DNA of 64,000 nt. It comes from Zasmidium citrigriseum. Its lineage: Eukaryota > Ascomycota > Dothideomycetes > Mycosphaerellales > Mycosphaerellaceae. The notes under the pieces were generated by a model. That model was not told where the DNA came from and made no database searches. It was given only the letters and a program-made list of their open reading frames with translations. The stretch lies in assembly GCA_002786025.1 (NCBI GenBank), contig NHNW01000055.1:186001-250000 (forward strand). Reading direction: 5' to 3'. Shown here one piece after another: positions 12,401 to 24,426 of this stretch. The first letter of the stretch is position 1. Each line of letters begins with the position of its first letter. The position numbers and the translations under genes were made by a program.

Positions 12401-15400
12401 GTAAGGAGTAAAGAGTATAGGCTAGGAACTTTAGAAGTAGTACTTATACTTACTTAGGTTAGTAACTATTCTAAGCTAGGAGTCTTAACTTCTTTAGAGC
12501 TAGAGGACCTATTAGTAGTAGATACCTTTAGCTTAGAAGGACTAAGATCTACTAGTATATTACGAAACTTAGGATTAGCGTTAGGATCTTCCTATCTTAA
12601 TAGTTAATTAATAGGAGACTCTTCTCCTAACCTAGACTCTTATAGTAGCGAGCTACTTATAAGAGGTAACTTAGATCTACTTAAACTACTTCCTCTAGTA
12701 AAGTATACGGTAGAAGGTAGTTAGTCCTAGGGGCTAGTAGTTAGAATCCTAGTAGTAGATTATTTATACTCTAGTAGGGTATAAAAGTATAATATAAGGA
12801 TTTATTACTTATTTAGTAATACGAGGGATATAAATTAGATACGAAAGCGTTCTTATTAATTAAAATAGATAGAAGTAATGTTTTTATAAAGGTTTTATAA
12901 CTAGAGTAATAATAAGATATAGCCTTAAGCTAAGTATAGTAATAGGGTATAGATATAGATAGATAGATATAAATTAAATAGTTTAAATAGTAAGTATATA
13001 ATAGAAAGTAAGGATATAGGTATATATAGTATAAAGTAATATATAAGGGTAGTACTAGTTATAGTACGAATATAGTACTAGTAATAAGTTCGCTATTACT
13101 AGAAGTATAAGGTACTAATTAATAGTAGTTCTTCTTAGCGAGATCTAGAGGTAAGGTAGTATATTAATACTCCCTTACCTAAGTATATAGGCCTAATAGC
13201 CGTTACTATATTAGGTAGCTACAATTTAGTTAGTAGCTTCGATCTAGAAAGATAAACCTTATTCTAGGGATTATAGCCTTATAAGTAGTTACCCCTTTCT
13301 AAGCTCCTACCTAGAACGACTCTTCTAAATACCTTATCCTATAGCGGTTTAGAATCTCGATAGTCTAAAGGTAGTTAAGTTAGGGCGTAATCTCGGCTAT
13401 CTATAGATAGTATCTAATTTTAATAAAGGAGAGCGTATTACTAAGAGTAGTTATTATATTCGCGAGAAGTAGTTATTAGAGTTTCCGCTATACCTACTTC
13501 TACTAAGTAGTAAAGTATAATATTACCCTTCCGAGTTCTAGTAGTTCCTAGGATTCGTATATTTATATATTTAAGCTTCGCCTATTAGATATATCTACCT
13601 AATAATATAATCTCTAGTATTCTATTTATACCTATTTCGTTTAACTAACTATAGACTCGAGCCTATTTCTATAGCTAAACTATTATATCTATTATTCCGT
13701 ATTACTAGGTTATTCGTACTAAAGCTCCTATATACTAAATATTATATATATTATATTTCTTATAATCTCGTATCTTCCCTTAATATAGCTACGCTAGCGT
13801 TACTCTTATAAATACTCTTACTTATATCGAATCTATCGAAGTACGATATCGCGAGGGCGTATTATCGAATACTCGAAGGTTAGAAGTTAGTAGAAGACGG
13901 ATATATCTTCTACCCTTATACTAACTACTAAAAATATAACCTAGCGCCTATAGACTAACCTACCTATACGCGCTAAGTAGGTAATAGAGCTAATAAGGGG
14001 TTATAGGCGATAGATCTTAGTAGAGGGTATAATATAGCTCTATTAGTAGGTTCGGATATATAGAGGTATTCGTATATATAGAGGTACTTCTAAAGGAAGC
14101 TATAAAAGAAGAGAAGAAGTTTAGTATATAGGATTTTACTATATCTATCTATATTATATAATATATAAGAAGCTAGTCGTATATATATATATAAAGTAGG
14201 TATCGTAATAATTATAAAGGTACTCGTAGCTTAGAAGTTAAAAGTAGGCGCTAATAGCCTTAGTATTTACTATAGAAGCTAGCTAGCTAGCCTATACTAG
14301 GCCGCTAAGAGAGTCTTAGGCTAGCTAGTAAGAGGTATACGAATCTTAAGTTCCTCGTTACGAAGCCCCTTTATCTAGTAAGTAATAGTTATAACTAAAA
14401 CTATAGTAGCTAATCTACCTTAAGTTATATTATCTTAAGCTTAGGTCTTACGTAGTAGCGTTAACGCTTATATCGTATAAGCTATAAGATCTTTATCTTT
14501 CTCTTATACTAAGTTAGTAATCTTCTATATTATAACGTAGATATCTTCTAGCTCTAGAACTCCTAATAGAAACTTCTATAGGAACTCCCTCTTAATAGTC
14601 TCTATAGTAGATTAGTTCCCTACCTCTAAGTTAGCTAGATAGGCCTATATATTTAGGTTAGCCTATTAGGCTATATCGCCTTATAACTAAAGGTTAAAGT
14701 CTTCTAGCTAGTCTACTAGCGTAGCTCTAGCGAGCGATTATTACCTATTAAACTAACCTAACTAACGCTTACTATTCTTATCTACCTTACTACTAAATAG
14801 TAGTAGTCTACTAAGGTCTACTTTCTAACGCTAAATAGCTATAATAACTAGCTCGTCTATTTTAGGCTCTTACTCTAGCTCTCCTTATAACTACTCTAGC
14901 TCTTACTCCGAAGCTAGCTACTTAGAGAGTAATTCTAGCGCCTAGATCTACTTAGTCTTAGCCGCTAATAGCTAGCGTACTAGGTTACGTTTATATAATA
15001 GTAGTAGTAATCGATAATATAGCTCTAGCGACTAGAGTAGTAGATACTAGCTAGTAGATAACCCTACCTCGTATATAATCGAAGGGCTTAGAAGTAGCTA
15101 ATATAGTACTAGAGGTAATATAATTAGAGGTAATATAACGGCTTACTCTTACTATCGTTATACCTCCTACTATCGAAAAGTATCTATAAAGGCCTATTAC
15201 TATAGTTTATTATACCCTTAGCTTCTACGGAGATAAGCCTAAAAGTTATACCTCTCTATAATATCTTATAAGACTCTTCCTTCGCTATATCGCTCGCTAT
15301 TAGAGCGTAGTAATAGGGAGCGTTAATCTAGGCGTACTCGCTATAGTTCCGTTAATAGCTTACTAGGTTTAGCCTATTTATCGCTACTTATTAGCCTATT

Positions 15401-18400
15401 AGCGGCGGTAATCTATATATCTCTAAGATAACTACTAAAAGGATAGTATACGCTATATCTAATTCTAATACTTCTATATCGATATCTATTATTTCTAATA
15501 CTATACTAATAAAAACGAGACGAAAGCTAGTTCTAATACTATAAACGCTAGAATAATACCCTTATTAACTCCTTTCTCCGAAACGACTATATAATATTAC
15601 TTAAACGCTATAAAATATAATAAATAACGAGAGAAGGTATAAAACCCTCTAGCGTAGTTACTAGTAAGAGAGATAGGTAGGTTATTATACGAAGGACTAT
15701 CTAGAAAGGTATAAAGCTAAAGTTATAACGCTTAGCTATACGTATAGGCCTATAGCCTTATAGATAGCCTAAGGTACCTATCCTTTACTAAGCGCGCTAG
15801 AAGACTTATTTAGCGTAGTCGTTATAGATATCTATTAAGGCGTTAATACTATCTTCGAGACGGCTTATAGAAAGGATATTAGGCGTTTAACTATAAGCTC
15901 GAGTCAAGCGTAGGTTTAGTAGAGGTATATAGAAGGCTACTATATAGGAGAGTAAGATAGACTTAGCTACTATAGCGCTAATAGAAGCGCTAGGTAGATT
16001 TTAAGCAGCTATAAGGTAGAGCGAGTTAAAATATAAGAGAATATATAATACCTTTATAGATTACTACGCTACTAGAAACCTATAGACCTATACGTAAGGG
16101 AGACTTTCTTTAGTCGCCTAGATATTTTAGCGATAATAACTTCGCTAATAACTTAATTAAGGCGAGAATCGCGCGCTATAGAGGGAAGAAGAAGAATAAT
16201 ACGCTACTATAATTACGTCCTTACTTCGGGAACTTATTAATATCTATTACTATAAGGAGTATTTCCTCTATATTATACGCTACTAGAGCTTACGATTACG
16301 TTTACCTTCTCGCGCTTAACCCTTACTCTCGTCTTCGCTCTCTTCTACCTTTTACTTACTCTTCCTAGCTATTTAACTAGGACTCGATAAATTCTTACTA
16401 CTAATTAAGCGTTCCTATAATCTTACGCTCTTTCTATAGCCCTATATCTAAATATTCTAATACGAAAGTAATATATTAGAGATATTTATAAGCTTCTCCT
16501 AAGGACTAGTATAGTCTAAGGGGGCTATAACTTTAAATATAGTACTTATAGGGCCTAGCGTAAGTAGCTTATAGAGCTCTAAAGTTAATCTTTTCTTATA
16601 AGGTTCGATATCCTAGGTTAGTAGTTAAAAGTTAGTAGAGCTAACTAAAGTAAGAGAAGAATAAAGACTCCTCGAACTACTATTATCTAGAGTAATAGGC
16701 GATAAAGTATCGAGAAGAGTAAGAGTCGCTTATAGAGGATATAAAGTATTTCTCTAGTATTAATATTAGGTAGGCGTTACCTTTAGATCGTAACTAAACT
16801 CCTTAGCTCTATTAGTAAAGGTAAAGAGGGGAAGAAGCTTAATATTAGTAGAGATATATTCGATCCTTATTAGTAGTAATTCCTTAGTACTCTATATATC
16901 GACCTCGTCCTCTATCTAGGTATACTTTACGAAATAAAATTCTCTAGATAGATCTAGGCGAGTAAGGGGTATAAGCGCCCTATATCCCTTAAAAGATAAT
17001 ATTAGTATAGATACGATTTATTCTTAATCTATAATCTTACCTCTTTATATATTCGTTAATAATCTCCTAGAAGACTAGTCGATTAAACGCAATAGTAGCG
17101 CTCTTATAATAGACTTTCGTTTCCCTTAGGAACGCCTCTCCTAGGGCTTTAACTAGAAGTTCTATTATACTTAAGCTTTCGGGCCTTCGAAGTAGTAAGT
17201 CGAATATAGAGGACGCGGTAAAGAAGTACTTAGGCTTTCCGTCTCGAGTATTAGTTTAAGCGATTAGTATATTCTAGATCCCTTCCTCTATTATAGATTC
17301 TATTACTATATAGATCTTATATTATACTAAGACCTATCTACTATTCTAATTAACGAATTTAAAGTCTATAAGGTAAGGAGTACGAGAGACGAAATTAAGC
17401 GTAATATACTAGTCGGCTATTATCTAATAGATTTCTTAAATCCGCTAGAAAGTTATACTATAGTTAACTTAGGTAGAGAGTTTCGATATTATTTATAGTA
17501 AAGAGGTCCTACTTAGTATACTCGGTACTAGTATAGGGGTTAATATAGGTCGTACCGTTTTTAATAAACTACCGAATTCTCTTAAAAGCCTCTAAGAGGT
17601 CTATTAATCTTATTACGTAGTAGGTAAGAGTAGGATCGAGCTTAAAAGTACTACGTTATAGCGTTCTAAATACTATCGCTCTTCTTCGGCTACTTAGTAG
17701 AAGTATCTATAGCTACGTTCTTTTATATAGGAATAAGAATAACTATACTAGGGTAATATATCATAAGGTAGAAAGTAGAATTCGCTTTTTAATTACCCGA
17801 AGTAGTATAATATAAACCTTCTCTAAGGCCCTCTCTACTTATCTTAATATTATATATAATTAAGGAGTTATCTCTAAGCTAGAACAATCGATTAGCGTAG
17901 CCTTAGCTTTACTTAAAGGTATTATTATAGAAGATAGCGTCGTCTACTAAAGCGAAGTCGAACCCTCGTAGAATAGAGTTATAGTTCCTAAGTATTATTA
18001 CGACGATTTCCTCGTATAAGGCTCTAAAATAGTCGTCGCGTAGTAAGGACTCTAAGAATTTTACCTCCTCCTTAAATAAATTTACTTCTATAAGAACCTC
18101 TATAGTAACGACTTTACCGTAGCTAGCTTTTATCGACTATTCTAAGAGCTATTATACTAAGGGATAACTACTATAACGACTATTATATCCCTATAGCTTA
18201 GGAAAGTACTTTTAGACGACTTTAAGGATACGGTTAGAGATTAATAGGTTCGCTATCTTATCTTAGTCGTAACTAGTTAAAGAGTAACTATAAGTCTATA
18301 GCTAATATATAATAGTCTAGTACGCGGCTACTACTCGTCGCGTAAACTAGTCGTTCGCTTCTAAGATAGTCGCGAAGTCTCGTAACTCTTAAAGTATAGT

Positions 18401-19430
18401 AATAATAGAGCTCGAGTCGGTTAACTATATTTTAAATCTTAAAGTTAGTAGAAATTAAGATTAACGGAGTTATATTAGCGATAGTTAAGGGAGGAGAAGA
18501 GAAGTTAGTTAGCGTAGCGAGTAGTAGTATCCGCTCGCGGCGTTTCTACGTTTCTATTCGCTATATTTTAAGCTTTATTACTTTATAATAATAGCTTTTT
18601 AACCTCTAACGTACTAATAAAGAATAGATTCTAGAAGGAAAGACTATATCGTCTATCTACCTTCTTATCTTAATTTTACTAAGTAAGGTCTATAAAGGTA
18701 TAAATACTATAAGTCCCTTAGTAGAAGGATATCCTACGCTTAGCGATCTTCTCCCTAATAATCTACTATATAGCTTTAAGTATAAGTAATTTATCGTAGA
18801 AGTTATCTACTACGCTAGCGAATTAATTACTTTAGCGACTATCGATACTACTTTTAGTAACCTCGTCTTCTCCGATAAGTATAATATATATCCCGATATC
18901 TAGTCGATAATACTAGGCCTTATATATCTAACTACTACTCTTATTATATAGAGTAGAGCCCTATAAGGTATAATTAAATAATACTTAGATAGGGCTAGGG
19001 TAATAAGTAAAGGAATCGCTTAAAGCGGAAGAGAGATACTATTAATCTTAACCTTAGCGTATAGGAGTATTATAAGGTAGATTTAATCTACTACTAAGCG
19101 CTAAAGGATAAGGGACTCGAGCGCTAACTAGCGAGTAAAGGCTAAGCCTACTAGTACTAGAGTATATAATTCTAGTATAGTAACCTCTTATAGGACTAAC
19201 TAATTAAGGTAGAATAGTCTCTCCTAGACGAGCGCTAAAGAAGTTATAAGTAGAAAGGAAGAGCGTAAACGAGAAAAAAAGCTACCCGTCGAGTTATACT
19301 ATTTCGGCGTATTATTACGGTCTACTAGGAGTATATATTCTAAAAGGTAGTTGTCGAGATATATAAAAGTCGGAGCGTTACTTAATTAGTAAAAGTAGTT
19401 ACTAGATATAGTAAGCGTAAGAGCTAGGGT
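12400..19430. repeat. RIP-destroyed DNA of unknown origin
   Basis: About 7 kb of CA/TG-free sequence with no ATG and no open frame. Rare unconverted sites exist, for example ACAATTT near 13,220, GTCAAGC near 15,905 and AACAATC near 17,883. Neither strand gave a retroelement hallmark. Several stretches look as if they once coded: a minus-strand frame near 17.1-17.2 kb reading ASSIFDLLLRRPESLSIIEL, and a lysine/arginine-rich run on the plus strand near 19.25 kb. Because RIP requires duplication, the whole block was presumably repeated, either as transposons of another class or as duplicated host genes. The identity stays open. Confidence 0.55.
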
Positions 19431-19870
19431 TAACAGTAGCCTAACCTTACTATAGAAAATATATACTATATATGTTAGCCGCTATACGTAGACTACGGTA
19501 TCTCGTTAACTCGCGAATAGTCTATATGTTTTAGTTCCTTTTATAAGGGTATAAGGGAACGAGTAAAGAATATAGGCGCTAGTCGACCTTAATAGCTTTA
19601 GCTAGTAGTTTAATAACGTGGACGGACTTACTCTCGCGGAAGACTAGCGGTTCCTATACCTAACTAGGTAGCTAATCCTTTATAGCCTAGGTTAGCGGCT
19701 CTAATAATAGAGTAGGGTAATAGACGGCTACGGTATATAGAAGAGTATTGTCTATCGAGTAAGGTGTATCGCGGCTGTTCCTAGGGCTAGTAGTAGGAGC
19801 TCCTACGATAGTAGAGTATACTTTAAGGTCTAGTAAGTAGCAGGGCATATACTAGTCGGAGATAGCTAGA
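19431..19870. other. Left RIP transition zone
   Basis: CA and TG dinucleotides reappear gradually here (AACAG at ~19,434, ATGTT near 19,473 and 19,527, AACGTGG near 19,618, TAGCAGGGCATATAC near 19,840) before normal composition begins at about 19,870. A graded edge rather than a sharp one fits either the end of a duplicated segment or RIP leaking from the repeat into single-copy DNA, as known in Leptosphaeria. The frame of the neighbouring minus-strand gene continues into this zone. Confidence 0.6.
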
Positions 19871-19923
19871 GCGTTCGAGGGGTCGGTAAGCGAGGGAAGG
19901 ACATAAGCCTTGCTAACGGGATC

Positions 19924-21310
19924 CTATCGCTCCCTGTAACACGAGAGATCTGGCGACAGCTTCCGGATGTCCTCCTTGGCTGATTCCAATACAGCGCTGT
20001 CGTCCAAACCGCACTTGCTGTATGCAGGAATACAAGAGTCGAAGAGATTGGCAAAGGCTTTGTGGAGCCATTCCGGGCTGCAGACGATCGCCGTTGTAAT
20101 CCTCTCGAATGTGAGGACTGGTGTTCCAAAACGAGGATCGGCACTTGGCTTCCATGTGGTGAGGGAATGCATGTCGCCAATGTTCTTTGCCAGGATCGAA
20201 GGTAACCGGCAAGCCAACTCATCGAGATCTTCGTCCTGGAAGAAGAATCCCAGACGAATAAGTCGCTGCAACTTGACGGCCACAATGATCAAGGCGTTTC
20301 TACTGAACGGGAATCGCGCATGTCCATCGATGCCTCGACCACGAAGATAAGCGAGCATCTTATCCCAATCCGAGCTAAAGTCAGGTTAGTATGTGCAGGT
20401 GAATGGTAGGCTCCGAGAACTTACCAGTTGTCCAGTTGAAGGGCTTTCGTTGGAGTGGCAATCGGCGACAAAGAGAACCACTGTCCAAGCCCGTAGCCAA
20501 TGTACACTAGAGGGCGGAGCTCGTACCCAGTACCCATGCTCCATCTGCAGGTGATGTTGTTTCCCATGGTTCTGGACGAGAAGAGAGCAGACAGGTCGGC
20601 CACACTGAACTCCACGACCACCAGACTCAAGCCTAGACGCTGGGCAAAAGCTGCCCCAACTTCTTCCGTAGGAAGAGGCACGACTTTGGCGTTTCCTCCT
20701 GGACGGTTTGATGGATGGTACATAGCGGTTGGCAGGTTGCTGTTCGAGGTGCCTTGGAACTGTTGAGAGATCTCAGGAAGCGAAGTCAAGTCTTGGTTGC
20801 TCGACGCATAAACAGGGGATCGCGTATCCCCCGAAGGGGTAGACTGGACGATCGCGTCACAGATATCGCGGACCGGCGTCCAGGTCCAGTCGCCATCTTG
20901 ATAGGGGGGAGGATGCAAGACGCCGGGTTGCTAGAGCATTGTCAGTCGATGCGAAACGTCTCTCGAAGGAGTTATGCATGTACTACCTGCTGAGGAGAAT
21001 GTCGAGGAGAGGTTGCGAGCTTGTGCGCCGCATTGGAAGAGGCATACGACAGCGGGTGCTCTTGGATGGGAATAGAATCAGGGCCAATGAATACAACGTC
21101 CTGTTCGGTGTCGGATACAGCCTGTGGTCGTCAGCAGGGCTCTGTGGTGGAAAGTTAGGAGGAAGAGCTTACAGCACAGTACCATCCAGCTGGCAGAGGG
21201 CCATGCAGCAACAGCAGCTGGCGAGATTTTTCTAGGTGTTGAATTGACGGGAAGAGAGACACCAGAATCTCTTTATGAAGGGCAGCTTCAGGTGTCGCTG
21301 GGTCTGCCAT
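19924..21310 (-). CDS. Unknown protein, 3' end lost in RIP zone
   Basis: A multi-exon minus-strand gene. The proposed start is the ATG at 21,310 (MADPATPEAALHKEILVSLF). Exon 1 ends at a GTAAGC donor at 21,172. A long exon with MHPPPYQDGDWTWTPV and GYELRPLVYIGYGLGQW runs to 20,425. A good 50-bp intron (GTAAGT, CTAAC branch, TTAG; 20,424-20,375) joins in phase to the last exon (DNC|SDWDKMLAYLRGRG... to SCYRER). One inner junction near 20,940-21,170 does not join in phase with an intron of normal length: only a 31-bp intron would keep the frame, while a 51-bp alternative breaks it. The terminal TAG at 19,924 is itself a possible CpA-to-TpA change, and the frame continues beyond it into the RIP zone. 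I do not recognise the family. Confidence 0.55.
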
Positions 21311-21915
21311 GCTGTCGTTTTGCGAGGATGGACGGTAGCTGGACGTCGACGAGGCAGTAGTGGGCGGATAGTCGTTGGTGATGTGTTCGAGGAGGTGGGA
21401 TGAGCAAGTGAGGTGAGATGTGGCGTCGCAGACAACAGCCGAAATCTGCCCGCGTACCTGCCTTCGCGAGGGACTTGGCGCTGCGAATCCATCGCTCCTG
21501 CCATTGTTCGCGGCGCTCAGTACACCACCACTACCGCAAACACACGCATGCACACGCCTCTCTTCGTGTGTCAGCGAGTTCCAATTCCTTCACGCCCTCT
21601 TCTCTGAGACATTACTCGTCAACTTGCAGACCCACGGCGGCCGCCACGCTCGACGAACTAGACCGCTCGACCGCCCGCATCAAGGTGCAACGCACCACAA
21701 CCACAACCAACTCACAACGGACTTCTTCATCTTCGAGCCTGCCCCAGCGCTCCCGGTGCCAGACAACACCATCGCAAGCATCATCCGCAGGCCCAGAACC
21801 GGTGCAAGTCACCACCAAACATCCAAACGAACCCTCACTATCGTCAGAGCTGAAGCCATCGGACCTGGCTTAGTTGCAAGTCACCAACCATCCTCCTAAC
21901 ACCCACTGCCTCAAC
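21311..21915. promoter_or_regulatory. Divergent intergenic region
   Basis: About 600 bp between the minus-strand gene on the left and the plus-strand reading frame starting at 21,916. It is rich in CAC/CCA and CTC runs typical of fungal 5' leaders (21,530-21,900). No TATA box or defined site is clear. Frames on both strands are open here only because of this composition. Confidence 0.35.
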
Positions 21916-22479
21916 ATGTCGTCTGGACCAAGCATGAACGAAATCGCCGCCAAGTTCGCGGAGCTGGTGCAGAAGGTGGACGTTCGCGCGTCTGAGTCTG
22001 TTATTGAAATAGAGGAAGCGCAGGCTCCCGTGAGCTCAACCCCACAAAACGCTCTGACTACACTACGTCGAGAACCGCTGTCCTTGACGAGATAGCACCA
22101 GACCCGTCAGCCGAGTGACAGGGTCGCCAATGCCGGCATGATAATGGCATGCATCGCGCTTGAGAAGAATGGAGAATAGCGGTTCTTTGGGGACAAGGGA
22201 TTCAACAAGGATAGCTTTTTCCGATTCTGTCCCGGCGCCTTCTCTATGTTCCCTTCGATGCGATTCAACATCCGCGAAGGACATTTCACCTGGGCCGAGC
22301 GTGAGGCCAACGTTGCGCGGCGGAAGCAAAACACCCAGCGCGGCATGGTCAATCCCAGCAAGACGAGCGAAGGTCGTGATGCCAACTCTTTCGCAGAGGG
22401 TCACATGGAAGAAGACTTTGAACTCGAACTTCGCCAGGTCCGTTGGCTGGAAATTCGCCGCCTGTCACCAGATCAGTGA
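21916..22479 (+). pseudogene. Broken or mis-spliced unknown gene
   Basis: An ATG at 21,916 opens MSSGPSMNEIAAKFAELVQK and stops at 22,095. A second plus-strand frame, coding-like in composition, runs from about 22,147 (MACIALEKNGE, TAG stop, RFFGDKGFNKDSFFRF) to 22,479 (VRWLEIRRLSPDQ). No clean intron joins the two, and the second part carries its own in-frame TAG near 22,179. It may be one gene broken by mutation or two exons with an intron I could not place. No known domain was recognised. It sits directly before the helicase-related fragment at 22.56 kb, so it may be part of the same decayed locus. Confidence 0.3.
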
Positions 22480-22559
22480 GAGGAGCACTTGGTGCAGCTG
22501 CTGCCCAAACAAAGTCAATCACGTTGGTGAGAGGACACATTCTTCCGGGTGAGAGACCA

Positions 22560-22676
22560 GCACGATCCATCCTCCAACGTTCAAATCACGGCTTCACGCT
22601 CGATGAACAGAGTACTCTGTCTCGAATGATTATGGAGTGTCGAGAGTTCTCGGCCATAGTCGATACCACCACTTGA
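22560..22676 (+). pseudogene. Fragment of helicase N-terminal region
   Basis: This stretch translates as SILQRSNHGFTLDEQSTLSR followed by a segment ending ECREFSAIVDTTT. It closely matches the region at 50,593-50,705 just upstream of the SF1 helicase (ILQRLDHGFRLDEQSTLSQ and ECREFSVMIDTTKF). The nucleotide match is also obvious (for example, both share GAACAGAGTACTCT). Conservation in one reading frame shows that both come from a coding duplication. The frame stops straight after the match and nothing helicase-like follows, so this is an isolated remnant. About 240 bp downstream to 22,920 contains no supported gene. Confidence 0.6.
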
Positions 22677-22920
22677 TATGAAGGAGGCGAGGGACCACAC
22701 GACAGCGCCATCGGAGTGAGGCAGGTGTATCTTGCAAAAGAAGTCGCCGAGGTTCCTGGACAGACAGGACGGAGTGTGAGAAGTTCGTAAAGGAGCCAAG
22801 AGCGACTGAGCCACCCATCACAGCGTAGAGTATGGTAGTCGGCTCCGAAGTGAGAAAGCCGTGCGGTGCTGTGGCTCCAAGCTGCCGCTTGAGTCTGCTG
22901 CCTCACATGCGATTTTGAAA

Positions 22921-23471
22921 TCAACGCTGGGAGTCAAATGCGAAGTCGTATGGGATCACGAAGGAGAGAATGCTCTCAAAGGGTGAAGCTCTTCTGCTGC
23001 CGTCGGCGCCGGCGCCATGCTGGTACTTGCGCTCGGGAAACATGGGCTGCCAGACGACGAGCTGAACGTTGGCGTTTCTCATGCCGCACTGCTGAAAAAG
23101 GGCTTCGGTCTCGGTGAGGATTGCTTCTGCCTTCTGGAAAGAGCATCTTGGGCGCTGAGGTGTGATGGGCGGTTGCGTGTGCCGTAGACGGTGCTGAACA
23201 CGACGTTGCGAACGTGCTGTCTTGCCTTCTGTGGGAGGTTCTGGATCCAGGTGCGGAGAACGGCCATCTCGCGGAACTGGAACTGCGCTTCGGCGTAGTA
23301 AATAGTGTAGCTCTCCTTATGGACGAGCTTAGACACCCTGACGAGGGCTGGTAGAGTAGTTGGCGCCTTCGTGCGGGGGTTGACGTGGTTTCCCTTCCGC
23401 TCGCGTAGCGCCAGCTCGTAGATGATGTTACGGAGTTCGGCGGGCAAGTCGAGTAAGTTCTTGGCGGCCAT
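22921..23471 (-). pseudogene. F-box-like (2EXR-type) protein, frameshifted
   Basis: The ATG at 23,471 begins MAAKNLLDLPAELRNIIYEL, the motif of the large F-box-like/2EXR families of Dothideomycetes, followed by LVRVSKLVHKESYTIYYAEA. About 102 residues in, after YGTRNRP, the frame leads into low-quality sequence and stops at 23,079. The +1 frame from the same point continues as ITPQRPRCSFQKAEAILTET and then NVQLVVWQPMFPERKY, ending at TGA 22,921. The total length, 551 nt, is one base short of 184 codons. A single lost C in the CCC run at about 23,167 would explain it. This is either a real one-base deletion or a homopolymer sequencing error; if an error, the gene is an intact protein of about 183 aa. 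Confidence 0.65.
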
Positions 23472-24041
23472 GATGGTGATGGTGATGGTATTCTCGAATT
23501 CGATGTTGTTGTGTGTGTTGATGCAATTGCTGTGGCCGAGACAGAGGTCGAGATCTGCGAGGTGAAAGCAAGAGTGTGCTCACCGCCTCGTGCGCGCCAA
23601 GGCTGCTGCCTGTTCGGATCTCGGCGCGAAAAGTGAATCAGGCTGAGAATGGCGTGATTGACATGTGATCGGTCTCGAAAATGAAGCCTCAAGTATGGAG
23701 AGCCTGGGATTTTAGGGGGAGCTGTGCGCACAGGAGGATAGCGAAGTCCTGCAACAACTATACTTATTGCTTGGCCTTGGGGTGTATAAAGTAAGAAGGA
23801 CGAGGGAGTGTTTGTCGTCTACGGCGTGGTGGATCCCTTGTAGTAACGGCCAATCCCCTGGAACTAAACTTAATTGCATGTGCTCGTTCACTGATGAAGC
23901 TCTCACTCGAAGCTCCAGCTCTCACTGAAAGCTCCGTTGGAAGTATTTATTTTGGCTCTGATCTCTGTCTCTTCTTCTTCCTCTCCAACCATCACGAACA
24001 ACAGAAAGCATACAGCAGAACGCACCAATACATCTCGACCA

Positions 24042-24391
24042 TGACCGTCACACGTGCATACCGACCGCGAGAGGGCGACCTCATCATGCCGAGCGCTGCA
24101 TGCAGCACCAGCCATTGCATGACTTCAGAAGAGTTTCGCTTGACAGTTGGCTCGTGCGACAACGTCTTCCACCCAGTATTCGTCACCAAGGTGTTGCCAA
24201 CGGCACTCATCTGCTTCCAAGGAACAACGCATCCAAAGTACAGCATGGAGGCGCTGCCAGTGGGCGATCAGTGGTCAAACCACAACCATCCCATCACTCT
24301 GTCGACCGGCCGCGCGCTTCCCACCGAGCACATCTGCACAACATTTGCGCTCGTGTGCGCCAAAACCGAGGTAGAGGCCTTCTCCTGTTAG
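24042..24391 (+). CDS. Small unknown protein
   Basis: A 116-aa frame starting MTVTRAYRPREGDLIMPSAA. I chose the ATG at 24,042 over one at 23,894 because the region between is CT-rich and leader-like (CTTCTTCTTCCTC), and the distal N-terminus looks like translated leader. A TATAAA lies at 23,785. The protein has TSHCMTSEEFRLTV and ICFQGTTHPKYSMEAL; these two blocks are repeated in a degenerate copy 325 bp downstream, which supports a real coding origin. No signal peptide, membrane segment or known domain is seen. The function is unknown. Confidence 0.5.
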
Positions 24392-24426
24392 CGCCTCAAC
24401 CGCTTATCGCGCCCAAGACGCCCTGC

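Noticed and set aside
3866..12782. Outer palindromes as LTR ends of the left Gypsy relic
   Set aside because: Sequences beside the two motifs do not align, and a third copy lies inside the element.
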